Assembly (NCBI GenBank): GCA_029582165.1
Contig: CM055874.1
Location: 2,120,114-2,184,113 of the forward strand
Reading direction: 5' to 3'
DNA from: Portulaca oleracea
Taxonomy: Eukaryota; Streptophyta; Magnoliopsida; Caryophyllales; Portulacaceae
DNA length: 64,000 nt
The notes under the pieces are model-generated. The model searched no databases and was not told where the DNA came from. It saw only the letters and a program-made list of their open reading frames with translations. Of the stretch, positions 1 through 11,821 are shown in pieces. A program made the position numbers and the translations under genes. The first letter of the stretch is position 1. Each line of letters begins with the position of its first letter.

Positions 1-722
1 ATACATTAATATGAACCAAATTCATATTTATAGTTAGAAAGTCAAATTAATTCTCTTGATGAAACCCATACAATCTACTCATCTAATGAGCAAAATAGTA
101 AAGAGTGCAAGACCCATTAATATGAATGTTCTTGCATAGTTGTACCATTAATTAGGCCCGCGGGAAAATATTTATATTGTATTTGTATTATTGCGATTCT
201 ACAAGTTGAATGAAAAACTTCAAATTTTAAAATCAAATTGCAGAAAAAAGAAAAAAAAGTAAGAAAGCAGAGGAAAGTGGATGATGATACATCGATACCT
301 ACCAAACACACAATTACTAACTTACCCTCGGAATATAACCCCTCACTCTACCGGGGGAAGGTTCCACCCCCAATTGCAATAATGCGAAGGCACAACACGG
401 AAAGGAAGAAAATACCCATCACAATTTCAGGGCTAAGACGGTCATTTCGCACCTCTACGAAGAAACACACTCTACAAAGGCAAGGATAGAAACGGAGATG
501 AAGAAATATCAATAGTAGGATTAAACACCACACGGATGAGTGACGTGGCGAAGATATTTGAAATCCCGCCTAAACCCCGCTATCTTAAAACATTATTTCC
601 CTTCATTTGCCCTTTTCCACTCCTTCTTATCCCCCCCCCTCTCCTTCTCTCTATCCTACGCTCTCACTCACAACGCAGTGTTATCGAAACACGTCCGTCT
701 GTTTCTCTCTCTATCTCTAAAG
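1..722 (+). promoter_or_regulatory. upstream region and leader of the HMGB gene
   Basis: No convincing gene is present; the short open frames here lack codon bias or recognisable domains. The last ~130 bases are pyrimidine-rich (runs of CTCTCT and TTCTCTC from about 630), as is common in plant 5' leaders. A good splice donor (AAAG|GTAAGG) lies at 722/723, so the transcript probably starts in the 600s, and bases up to 722 are probably leader exon 1. The transcription start itself is inferred. Confidence 0.5.
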
Positions 723-791
723 GTAAGGTTACACTAGGATACTTCCTATCGTTTCTCACTCGGTTTTCGCATATTCTGGCGAATTTTTGAT

Positions 792-1082
792 GATTTTTGT
801 AGTTTCTCGTAGATTTTTCGCTGATTTTTGTGCTTTGTAATAGTTTTTTCGCTGATTTATGTGGTTTCTCGTAGTTTTTTCGCTGATTTCTGTGGTTTGT
901 CCTAGGTTTTTCGCTGATTTTTGCGGTTTGTTGTAGGTTTTGTTGTAGATTATTCGCTTATTTTTGTGGTTTGTCGTAGGTTTTTCGCTGATTCTTGTGG
1001 TTTGTCGGAGTTTTGTCGCTGATTTTCGTGGTTCCTCGTAGGTTTTTCGCTGATTTTTGTGGTTTGTCGTAGGTTTTTTCGC
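792..1082. repeat. 31-bp tandem repeat, about nine copies, in the HMGB leader intron
   Basis: About nine diverged copies of a 31-base unit with core GTGGTTTGTCGTAGGTTTTT, each followed by CGCTGATTTTT. They run head to tail and end at the ATG at 1084. One copy (around 930-960) carries an extra partial unit. The array lies between the donor at 723 and the first coding exon, so it probably forms the body of the leader intron. Almost every unit carries a TCGTAG motif in a T-rich context that resembles a 3' splice site. A spurious reverse-strand open frame of 185 codons arises only from this repetition. Confidence 0.85.
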
Positions 1083-1083
1083 G

Positions 1084-2547
1084 ATGAAAGGAGGAAAATC
1101 CACCCCGAAGGGGAGAAATTCCGATAAGTGAGTTTGTGTTTGTGTTTTTGATGATGCGATCTGAGATTTAGGTTTTGTTGCGTGAGTGTTGATGGTTGTG
1201 GTGGTTTGAATTAGGTTATCGGTGAAGAAGAAGCCGGCGAAGAAGCCTGCCAAGGATCCGAACAAGCCTAAGAGGCCTCCTAGTGCCTTCTTCGTTTTCA
1301 TGTATGCGGTCAATTTGAAGATTTCTGTTGCGTTGTTTGAGAACTCGTGATTGATTCGGAATTAATCGGTGCATGTGTTTGTTGTAGGGAGGAATTCAGG
1401 GCTCAGTACAAGGAGAAGCATCCAAACAACAAATCAGTTGCCGCTGTATGTGATTCTCCTCTTCTAAATATCGCTGCCTTTTTTCGATCGTTTTCTTCGA
1501 TTTTTTGTTCGAAAATTGTTGGCGAGGCTGATTTTTGAAAAATTGATCCAATTAGGTTGGAAAAGCCGCTGGTGAGAAATGGAAATCATTGAGTGACGCT
1601 GTAAGATCCTTCAGTTCTTCAAAGATTTGAATCATTTGATTGATCGTTTGTGTTATAGTTTTAATTTACTAACCGATGATTGCATAAACGGAAAATACAG
1701 GATAAAGCTCCCTACATCGAGAAGGCTGAAAAGAGGAAGAAAGACTATGAGAAAACTATGCTGGCTTACAACAAGAAACAGGTACTTTCTTTACTTCAAA
1801 TCAATACTAAATTGCTGCTGGTTTGGCGTCGTCTATTATGAATTTGATTTCGAAATTCACGTAATTATCAAACAATCATGAGTACGATCTGAGACATGTG
1901 TTCTTATTGGATGAAAAAGGCTGAGGGAGCAGGAGATGATGATTCTGACAAGTCTAGATCTGAAGTCAACGATGAAGATGGCAGTGGAGAGGTAATTTCT
2001 ATTTCAATTAATTTTTAATCTTTTGGTTTATTCCATATTAATCGTCTTCTTTTGAAATTGTATTGTCAAATTAAAATTTTTTTTGACGAGAATGAGTTGC
2101 TATATAAAATTATCACCATTAAATTTTTAACGAAAAATGTATTAATATTATAATTGTTAATAATATATAATGGAACAATTTATTAATCAAAGAATATCAT
2201 TGGAGATTTTGAAAGTCAAAACTACAACAATTAATACCAAATGTAGGGATTATCATTGACTTTGCTCATGTTTAGGCAGATGATTATCTCTGTCTTAATG
2301 GAAAATTCTATCATAAAAATATAATATTTCAATTGTTAATAACTTATTAAATAATTATCAATTAAAGAATAATACTAGAGATTGTGAAAGTCAAAACTAC
2401 AACAATTTATACCGAATGGAGGGATTATCATTTGACTTTGCTCATGTTTAAGAAGATGATCATCTCTGTTTGCTATGGATTTATAACTCAAAAAAATATT
2501 CATCTCTGCAGGATGAGGATGATGATGACGATGATGATGATGAGTAG
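1084..2547 (+). CDS. HMGB: HMG-box chromatin protein, HMGB2/3-like (140 aa, 7 coding exons)
   Basis: Coding exons: 1084-1127, 1215-1301, 1388-1445, 1556-1600, 1701-1781, 1920-1991, 2512-2547. All junctions are in frame, giving 140 residues, the usual size for plant HMGB proteins. A Lys-rich basic N-terminus (1-28) is followed by one HMG box (about 29-105: DPNKPKRPPSAFFVFM, then KSVAAVGKAAGEKWKSLSD and the KAPYIEKAEKRK helix). The C-terminus is acidic and Ser-rich, ending in an Asp/Glu tail. Such proteins bend DNA non-specifically and act as architectural factors in the nucleus. The acid tail modulates DNA binding, and Ser residues in SDKSRSEVNDE suit CK2 phosphorylation (family knowledge). 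The 3' splice site before exon 6 (GATGAAAAAG|G) lacks a pyrimidine tract, so that boundary is the least certain; an acceptor two codons downstream would keep the frame. Confidence 0.93.
2150..2500. repeat. ~176-bp imperfect tandem duplication in the last HMGB intron
   Basis: Two AT-rich copies, about 2150-2300 and 2325-2480, are offset by about 176 bases. Shared landmarks include GTCAAAACTACAACAATT at 2214 and 2390, and ACTTTGCTCATGTTTA at about 2259 and 2436. A more diverged relative occurs at 11390-11555. It looks like a duplicated MITE-derived segment within a 520-base intron. Confidence 0.7.
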
Positions 2548-4274
2548 ATATAACATCAAGTGCCAGAATTTGGCACCAAATATCAAGTAGTAGGATCATC
2601 CTCTAGTTGCAGAAGAAAATATATGATGAATGTGGGATGGGGTGGGGTTGTTTTTCTTTTCTTTTCCCTCTGGGTTTAATAGGTAGCAGAAATATTTAGG
2701 TCTTTTTTTGACCTTGTTCTGTTAATTTTCTTATGGGTGATGTTTAGGGTGGTGTAGGAAGGATGGTGAAAAAAAGGGCTTCCTGGACTACTACTACTTA
2801 TTGAGTTATTTGGTGTAAGCTGATTTTTGGCAATGTATTTTATGTAGATTTTTCTTCAGAACAACTAATGGTATAAAAAAAAAGCTTTGGCACCAAGTGT
2901 GATATGATCTTGTATTGTACTCCATATTTTTGTGTTGTAGTAGTTGGTATATTCCCTGTTTGTGCTTTGTCGTGATGTTTGATAAGTTTGGTTTTTGTGT
3001 GATGGGTGGGGTTTTGGTCAAAACAAAATATCTCAATGAGTGGTTGAGTCGTATTGTTTTGTGCACTAATGGGTATACTTCAATTTGGAATACTTTGATA
3101 TTTTCCGATCATGGAAAACAGTGGGAATTTCTCTTGTGCATGGATTGGGATTGAAGCATTCATTTGATCATAAAATATCACTCGTAATGTGGGGCATATA
3201 GAATTTGATCCCACCTGTCTGAATTGACAAATCTAGATGTCATGGTGATGCAATTTTGTTCGTGAATGTGTTTGCTGTAGAATGTCGCTTGAAAAATACT
3301 ATCAGTAATATTTGGAGGATTTGGATTTTAGGTTATTTAGGCACCTTAATTTGTTCCATTTAATTATACTTCTATTTCCTCTGTCAATTGAGTTGTAATT
3401 GCTTCTATTTGATCAACTAAGAGTCTAAAGATAGAGTTCACGTCAATAGAGGATGAATCATCCATAAAATTTAGACTAAAGTTACTATTGAAATCTAAGA
3501 ACTCAGTACCCTCATATTAATAAGACAAGTCCTATAAGACTTTAAAATTTAGAATATGGTCACTGAATCCAACATCCCAATACCCTCATCTTCACCGGGC
3601 TGAATTCTTCCAATAAGACAATTTCTGTAAGACTTTTCATGTGCAGACAAGGAGCAAACTTCCTTAACAAAAATAGGATTCGAGAATGTTTTGCTAATAT
3701 CATATCCATCAACTACACCATTGGAACATAAAGAGATTGAATACCATACCTATACTAAATTGTAAACTATACTTTCTCAAATACATGTATTGGACAAATG
3801 ATACAATTCATTGCTTGTACTTTCTCAGGAGGCGCCAATGGACACCTTAATCGTCGAGTTGAGAGTCCTTTTTGGAATTGTTAGGATCCACATTCAAATC
3901 TAAAATCACTTGTAAGGGATTAAATCAATATAACATTAAAAAATATAAATCCATATTGAATGGAGCTAATACTATAATAGAATCAGACAAGATAATTATT
4001 CAGGGATGTAAATATTTAGAAAATAGACAAGAACAATATAGATGTATTGAAGACAATAATTTCTACGTGGAAAGTTAGTGCGGTGAAAAACGGCAGATAA
4101 ACGGTTATGATACAACAGGGGTAGACGAAATAAGAGATATTACAATCTCCTAATAAAATCTCTCAAAGTGGAATAGAAGGAGAGATATCATAAACATGTT
4201 TTAGAGGCACATAATTTGGTCACACTAAATTAAGTTAAAAATCCTAGTATTTATAGCAAATTCAAGTAGATTTA

Positions 4275-4410
4275 GGCATCGTTCTTTTGTGCATTGCGTT
4301 TGCGTTGCGTTGCGTCACGTTTAGTTGCGTTGGAAATGGTTAAAAAGTGATGATAATTTGCGTTATGTTGCGTTGCGTTTGGGTGCGTTAACGCATAAAA
4401 GAACGATGCC
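4275..4410. mobile_element. Tourist-like (PIF/Harbinger) MITE, 136 bp, intact TSD
   Basis: The terminal inverted repeats are GGCATCGTTCTTTTGTGC on the left and GCATAAAAGAACGATGCC on the right (one mismatch in 18). They are flanked by the direct duplication TTA at 4272-4274 and 4411-4413. The interior is rich in GCGTTGCGTT repeats. TSD length and sequence match PIF/Harbinger-derived MITEs. The same terminal sequence recurs at 56852. Confidence 0.88.
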
Positions 4411-7400
4411 TTAGAATGATCTTCTAGCTGTAATCAACTGTTTGGAGATCAAGCAATATCAAACATAAAAATGAAATACTTATTTATTTGTAAAACTTGA
4501 ATTTGAATGGAATTGAAATAGTATCCAATAGAAACTATCAATGCTTTCTTTCTAGGGGGTGACTATTACAAACCCCATGTTGGCAGTGAATTGGAATCAT
4601 ATGGTGTGCAGTGTGCAGAGGAACAAGAAGGGAACACAACACAGTATGGTCAAAGGGAATAAAATTCATTACATTTGTCTTTTTGGATTTGAATCAGATG
4701 CCTTTTGGCAAAAGGTCTACTTGGATTTTATCCCAATTATTGGGTTTCTAAATTATGCTCCTAACATATATAAGGAAGGAGGAGATTAATGATTTGTATT
4801 ATATATGTTAGTGGAAATTGGAAAAAAGGCCTTTGTCTGGGTCTTTAGGTTGTTAGATAGTGTAATTTGAAACAATTGGAAGGTTGTTTCCTTCTTCATA
4901 TTTTGTCCAATTTCTTAAACTTTTTGACTCACTATAAGCATTCTGAAAGACAAATGTTTAGAAAATATACTATGATATTTGGATTTTTTATATGATACGT
5001 AAGCGTGTTGTTCCTCAGAGTTTGTTGATGTTGTATAGTCAACATAAAGTAACAGCAGACAATGAAATAATATACAACACAAATAACCTTCAACATCAGA
5101 CGAGCCCTAAGCCTCCCAAAGCTCTGAAAATATATTACTTGCCACACCTTAAAATGTTCAAATCCAGCTATTCCTTTAGAAAATTGTTCAACACGCAAGC
5201 TTTTCTTTGCGAAAAGCTTCTTTTTAAACATCCAATATCTGACTTTATTTTATGCTTGATTATTTATCATCTTTGGAATTTATCTATGGGATAGTCTTTG
5301 GGGAACCATTTTAATGTTTATGCTTTTGATGAAAAGGGTAGATGTAGGATGAGAATTCTTAGTTAATCAAGACAGTTGCAGACGTACTCACTCTCCTTCA
5401 ACTTATATGTCAATCGTATGTAGTCACAAAATAAAACTCTTACCTTGTAGGAGGAGACTTAACAAACTCTCAACCATTCCTAAGATATGCTGCATTCAAA
5501 GCCTAGAAAATGTGGTGTTTTAGGAAGAAATGGAGTGAAGGTGACAGGAAATAAACATATTTATAATGCAGGGATACATCTTGGATATGGTAGAATAACC
5601 TTGCGGATAGGATGATGATACATGATCAACATAGATAGAGTAGTTAGGACAGTTAGAATATCCTGACTACCTCCATCTAAACTATTGAAATTGATTTTTG
5701 TCTTACATTATATTTTGTTTTAGCGATGAAAAATGTGGACAAGAGTTCCAAAACCAAAACAAATATCCCAATATCCTTCTAGATGAGGTAAGTAGGGATT
5801 TGACATAACATTATTATCCATAAATTTTACAACTTAGACGGACTTATCTTAATTGACTCAAAATTTAAAAATAGTTCGTTACCTGTAACTTCACGGAAAA
5901 GAAACATGATATGTTTAATTTTCTTTCTTTAGGTGAAAGAAAATGGTTTCTTTTAATAAATATTTTTTGTCATGAAATATATAAAAGAATTGGAGATATT
6001 TTTGTTAAAAATATCTTATCATCTACCAAACACATGAGATATTTCTTATAAAATATTGAAGTTTCATTGCGAGATTAGGTTAGTTTGTGTAAAACTAATA
6101 TTTAAGAATAATGTATCACGATCCAAGATAGGCTGAAAAGCTTTCACATGGTATAGCGAAAGAACAGGTTGTAGTGTACATCAAAGAGGATCTTAATTAG
6201 GTTGCCTCCAAGAAAAACCATTCCCTTCCAAAAGCAAATATAATTTACTCCTCCCACTAGCAAACACAATTAATTTTTCTCATGGAATAGGAATAGTATA
6301 GCATAATTTTTCCCTAGCTTTAATTTCTAAAGTTGTACACCCAAACACATAATAACCATCCACCACCTCTATCCAAAAGTCAATCATGCTATTCCTACCT
6401 TTTTTTCAATCCCTTTTCCACCTTATCACCATCATATATTTATCACAAATTAAATAAATCAAATCTGCATGACCAAAAAGAGACAATAGATATTTAGTGC
6501 CCATTAAAAATCTGGGTAAGTAAAATATATACGGTAATTTTTTTATTTAAATTTATCAAAAAATTATAAAAACCTTAATTTTGGTATGTTATGGTAAATT
6601 TAAAAAAAATTATTAAATTTACCAAAACTTAACTTTTATCAAACTATCTTTTACCCATAAATTTAACACATATACCCTTATACTCGCAATTGTTATAATT
6701 GTGTGAGTTTGTCATGTTGTTTCACCAAGAGGTGTAACTAGGGAAGATAAATAAAGTATAAAAAATAATTAAAATTGCTAGGTCATATAATCAATTATAT
6801 TGTGATTAAATTTTTAAATAAGTTAATATGACTGTATGAGTAATATATAAACTCCAATATATCACTAACGCGAGGTTTGTAATAGTTTAATAGATAATCT
6901 TTTAAAATCATGCAAGCTGTTGCACAAAGAATAATTTTACGAAGCAATTAAAATGAATAAAGAGGTGGAGCATAAGTTCTTAGGACGTAGTAACAGTAAA
7001 TACGTAGATACTCTAAGGCCCAGGCAATCATGAATCACTAATACCTGTGTGGAGTAGAATTAGATACCATCAAAGTTCTTAGAATTAGGAGTAGAATTAG
7101 ATACCCTCAATCATTCAATTCTTTCTCCAAATACTGTAACTTTGTCTTATTAAAATTATATTTTAAGGTACCTTGAAAGATTTAAAATTTAAGGTCGTTA
7201 AAATAAATGTTCGTCTTACAAATTCTTTTTTTAGGGTTCAAAAGCATTTATGTGAGAAATTTGTTGAAAAAAAGTGTGAATAATGGTTTAGGAAAAATGG
7301 AATCACTTGGACAAGACTAAGTGCTGTATACAAATAAATGTTTAATCGAATAAAACTTAGTATAATCATTCAACAGTAACTGCAATCTAGACAGAAGAGA

Positions 7401-8056
7401 AATGACGTGATTAGATCGGCTGAAGGGTTTTTATTCTTGATTTGTCCATATGCTATATTGATCGAAAATATAGCTGTTGATGGTCAGTAAGAATGATAAA
7501 AGATTAGAGTATACATTCAATACAAATATCATTTATTACGAGCCAGTAGACCAATTGACACGATCTATGTCTGACCAACATGACTCGCGTTGAATCAATG
7601 CGATCTATTTCTTGATAGCATACTTTTCATATTTTCTGTCCACCAATATGACTCGAGTTGATCTTAACATTGTCAGAGTTGATCAACATGAGCATGTTGG
7701 CGCTCGTTTCAACACTTAACCTTATCTTAAACTTATATTACTTATATACAATATCATTCCTCTTATGCTCTTGAAATAATCTTAACAAAAATAATCATGT
7801 AACCTTATACATTTTTCATTTACAATATAATAAACAAATTTTACAACTTTTTTTATTAACGTTAGTGGCTTATTAAAAAGAAGTAGCTTCATTTTCTATA
7901 AATTCCTTCTATCAAAACATAAATGAAAAAAATAAGGTAACAATCTTTAACTTTTCTTGTAATTAATAAATAATATAATTATTAAAAAAATATTTTGAAT
8001 TACTCCCAAAATATTAACAATGGGGAAGAAAGTGCAAAGAAAATACGAAGAAAACA

Positions 8057-8132
8057 CACGTGCGAAATGGCGTCATAATCTCCCCAGCAAGTCCCGCGAT
8101 TTTGCTGAAAGTAGCATTGCTGAAAACCCTAA
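8057..8132 (+). promoter_or_regulatory. G-box and telo-box upstream of YAF9
   Basis: A perfect G-box, CACGTG, lies at 8057-8062 (ACACACGTGCG context). A telo-box, AAACCCTAA, lies at 8124-8132. They are 163 and 96 bases before the start codon. bZIP/bHLH factors bind G-boxes, and telo-boxes are common in promoters of genes expressed in dividing plant cells. Function here is inferred from motif and position. Confidence 0.5.
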
Positions 8133-8219
8133 TTTTCGTGTCCAGTGTCCGAGCGATCAAAATTCAATCGAAACTTGAAATTCTTCTGCAATTACCTCGG
8201 GTTTGTGATTAAATCCGAC

Positions 8220-10978
8220 ATGCCCAACAGTTCATCAACCAAAAAGCATGGTTCTGATCAACCCGAAAGTTCTGGATCAGCTCTGAAATCTCAACGCTCG
8301 AAATCGGTATTCCTACTTCAAACCTTTCCAATTCATCTAACTATTTCAATTCAATCGTAAATAGCTACATTTCGTTGCATTTTCGATCAAATTCGACGGA
8401 ATTCACTCAAGTATTTCGATTTCTTTCAACTTCTTCGATATCTTATCAATTTCCCATGTTTTCTTTTTGAATATTTGATGGGATTGTTGAGGTGCAGAAT
8501 TCAGGGAAGAGATTGAAAGATTTTGAAATTAGTGTTCCTATAGTTTATGGCAATGTTGCATTTTGGCTAGGCAAGAAAGCCAGTGAGTGAGTATTGTCAT
8601 CCTACTGTGATGTGTTTGGTATGAATTTATGTGTTGGATGGTTGTTTATAAATGCTGAGAATATTTCCCCATTGGGGTTATGTATTTTTTTAAGGTACCA
8701 ATCCCATAAATGGACAGTTTATGTTCGAGGGGCAACAAATGAGGATTTAGGGGTGGTGGTAAAGAAGGTTGTTTTCCAACTGCATTCCAGTTTTAATAAC
8801 CCAACCCGAGTGGTTGAATCTCCGCCTTTCGAGCTGTCCGAAGCGGGATGGGGTGAATTCGAGATCGTCATCACCCTTTATTTTCACAGCGATGTTTGTG
8901 ATAAGCCATTGAACCTGTGAGTATTACACTCATGTTTTTCGTGTGCTTTATTTCGCTGATGTCGGTTTCTATATATGATGTATTGGAAAAAGGACAATAG
9001 AAATGAGCGAATACGCCAATGCTAAATGATTCTTGCATTGTTTCAGGATGAAAATGGTGGCGGTTTTTTAATTTCTTTCGTATTCTTGTATTTTGAAGTT
9101 CTTTGCACTTTTTGCAATCATTCTTTGAGATTAACTGTGAGTACTGTCTCTTACACCTCTTGCAACCTGTCAATTCGGGCAGACGGGTCGGTTTTTGGTC
9201 GGGTTCAATACGGGTCAGTTTTATTTCGGGTTTATTTATGTTTTAGGTTTGGAATTTTCGAGCCTAACCTTGAACTTTCACGCGGGTTTGGGCCGGTTTT
9301 GGGTTGGGTCAAATTCTGCTGGTTTTACTTGCAATGAAACAAAGGGGCGAGGAGGATGAATTATTGTCCAAAGGGTTCAATTGGGTGTCTAATGTGGTCG
9401 TGGCCTCTTGATGTTATTTTTGTTTTCCATTTAAATTATGCCTGTATTGTACCCTTTTGAACGAAGGAATGACTGATAAGAATCTAACAGATACCACCAT
9501 TTAAAGCTGTATCCGGAGGATGAGTCATGTACAATGTCAACCAAGAAACCAGTTGTTGTGGAGTCATATGATGAGATTGTTTTTCCTGAACCTTCGGATG
9601 CTTTTGTTGCACGTGTGCAAAATCATCCAGTAGTGAACGTACCAAGACTACCTGCTGGTCTCAATCTTCCTTCCCCTGGTGTGTTATGAGGCTATATTAA
9701 CTCCAACGCTTTAGGAGTTGCTTTTCTTCCCGCAGAAATTAACCGTATCTTTAAATGTTATAGTCCCAGTTGAAGATGTTGAGAAGAGAAAGAGGGGCGA
9801 TACAAAAGATAGCCCCCATGTTCAGTGGTTCACTAATTTCTCAGAAGCAGATGAGCTGCTGAAACTTGCAGCTGCTCGGCAACAGGTGAGAGTTTTGTCG
9901 GGAGTCCTTGTGGTTAGCTGTCTATGGGTCAAAGTTCTTATATTATTGACATTTCATTTTGACACGCTAGTTGTTCGTAACTAGCATGCATGGAAATGAT
10001 GGAACCGTTGTTTGTTAAGGTGCTTTATTTTCCAAACTTCTGCTGAAAGTTGTTGCTTGACGTTTTAGTGACTTGTTGGCAACGTGGATCTTGAAAATTT
10101 GCAAACTGACAGTCTGTGAAGGAGTAAGACGGGCTTTATAAATTATTGATTGTATGCCCTCAAGTGTAACTGGGAAATGGAACACATCCTTGCTTCTCTT
10201 TGTACCTTGATACTAACGAAGACTTGGTAGAAAAGTTCCAGTACTGTAGAAGGCAAGAGCTCTTCTGTATGTCTGATGGTTCTATGCTGCCTATGGGATT
10301 TCTAGTATTCATTGTCGTGAAAGGGTTGGAGAAATCGGAGTTGATAAAAATGGGGCTTTGATGTATTTCCTGTCAAATATGTTCCTTGCATTTTAGATAT
10401 GAAAAGGCCATAAAATGCTCTGAGTATGTCTTTCTTATCGTTGGACAAATTGAAGAGTGTGCTAGGAAGTATCTTGTTTTCCTGCATCTGATTGACGGCT
10501 GAAAGAGATCAAAATTCAGATGTCATTGTTTGATTTTCAGTCCGAGTGTGTTACGGGCGTCATGTACACTGTTTTGTGAAAATGCTCATGTAGGTCAGTA
10601 GTAGAAATGATGCAAATATATTTCATGCACATTAATATTGGAGTCTGTTGGCAAAGACTGGGTTTACATGTTTGAGCTCCTCAATGGTCAGCGTAGCTCA
10701 TTGAATTGGTGAAAGTTGCCTTGCTTTTGACGCGTTAAATTTGTCAGTCACCTTTTGTTATATCGGGCCGTCTGACGAGGGACGAGTTTTTATTGATGCA
10801 TCAAGGATAGAATCTCGTTCCTTTGGAGGTGGATGTTCAACCAGTTTGGCTAATAATAAACCATTTCTGATGGATCTCACTATGTATTGTTTAGGTACAA
10901 GCTCATATCGCCAAATTGAGAAGACAACTAACTTTGATCGATGGGCAACCTCAGCAGCCGAAACCGACTCCCGATTAG
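8220..10978 (+). CDS. YAF9: YEATS-domain protein, YAF9/GAS41/TAF14 family (263 aa)
   Basis: Exons: 8220-8306, 8498-8586, 8695-8916, 9491-9678, 9764-9885, 10895-10978, giving 263 residues with every junction in frame. The YEATS domain spans roughly residues 38-165 ([59 protein letters not shown], then the GWGEFEI strand). This fold reads acylated lysines on histone H3. Next come a conserved linker ([12 protein letters not shown]) and a C-terminal helical segment ([19 protein letters not shown], then [16 protein letters not shown]), the coiled coil that joins SWR1 and NuA4 complexes. The plant orthologue controls H2A.Z/H4 acetylation and flowering time. The last intron is about 1 kb. An in-frame GTG-started extension upstream of 8220 is not used, because the family starts at MPNSSS-like sequence. 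Confidence 0.95.
9170..9335. repeat. GGGTCGGGTT-type degenerate repeat in YAF9 intron 3
   Basis: A stretch rich in GGGTCGGTTTTTGGTCGGGT-like heptads. Similar degenerate tracts recur at about 22795-23060, 24205-24305, 27640-28030 (C-rich strand), 41380-41720 (C-rich strand) and 53950-54120. No coding meaning is seen. Such tracts are widespread in plant intergenic DNA. Confidence 0.55.
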
Positions 10979-11821
10979 CAAGGCTCTGTCATCGGAAATG
11001 GCATGGTTGATAGGGTTCGACTTCGTGGTGATTCATCTGTGTTCACCACTTTGTTCTCAAAGTTTCATTTTTGATAGTTTCATATATAACAATTGGTCCA
11101 TGCATCAATGTTTCTGGGAAGTTTTCAAACCTTCCCTTTTACTCAGTTTTTGATGCTCCCCTTTTTTTGTTAAAATTTTGGAAACTCTCTTGTGAAAGCG
11201 AATGGCTGTTGTACTCGAGTCGCGGTATTAGACAGACGAGCAGCAATGAATTTCTGTTTCAGAAAACAAATATGCTCGTAGGTGTTTTGCGGTGTGACAA
11301 TGGTGCAGTGCTGTAATGACTTGCTATTTTGGAAATGATGCAGTCAAATTTAAAAAATTTTGACCATAAATTTAATATGTACAATAAGTTGTTATATAAA
11401 ATTACTAACATTAGATTCTTAATGAAAAATATTATCATAAAAGTATAATGTTTCAATTGTTAATAATATATTATGTAAAAATTATCAATCAAAGAGTGAC
11501 ATTGGAAATTGTGAAAGTTAAAATTATGACAATTAATATAGAATGGAGAGAGTATTAACAATTGCAATGTTATACTTTTGGAATAATATTTTTCTTTTTG
11601 TTACGAATCTAATGTAAATGTAGTAATTTTTTTTTAACAAATCATTATATATAGTATATATTAATATTTTTAATTTGACAACACAATTTCTAAATATGAT
11701 AAATAATATAGATTGAGGCAGTAACATGATAATAACATGGTCAGAATTCTTATATTTACCACACAAAATCAAAGAAAATTGTGCTTCGCCCTTCATCTGT
11801 CTTGACGCGCGCGAGATAGAG
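10979..11821. other. intergenic region between YAF9 and THEP1
   Basis: The left part is YAF9 3' UTR. Bases 11340-11555 are an AT-rich repeat ending GAATGGAGAGAGTATT, a Stowaway-like end, and related to the repeat in the last HMGB intron. The final ~60 bases (TTCGCCCTTCATCTGTCTTG) are leader and promoter of the next gene. Confidence 0.55.

Larger units (their letters stand above)
2548..8219. other. intergenic region, HMGB to YAF9
   Basis: Bases 2548 to about 2950 are probably HMGB 3' UTR and flank. The rest is AT-rich with many stops in all frames and no supported gene. The only sharply bounded element is the MITE at 4275-4410. A stretch at 3870-4080 has an open frame of 68 codons with no recognisable similarity. 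Around 6510-6660 there is a T/A-rich imperfect inverted repeat. The YAF9 promoter lies at the right end. Confidence 0.6.

Noticed and set aside
756..1313. Minus-strand open frame of 185 codons over the HMGB 5' region
   Set aside because: It is a by-product of the 31-bp tandem repeat (31 is not a multiple of three, but the unit lacks stops on that strand) and overlaps real plus-strand HMGB exon 2. No domain is recognisable.
3872..4078. 68-codon open frame in the HMGB-YAF9 gap
   Set aside because: AT-rich, Asn/Ile/Lys-rich translation without similarity to anything I recognise, so chance is the simplest explanation.
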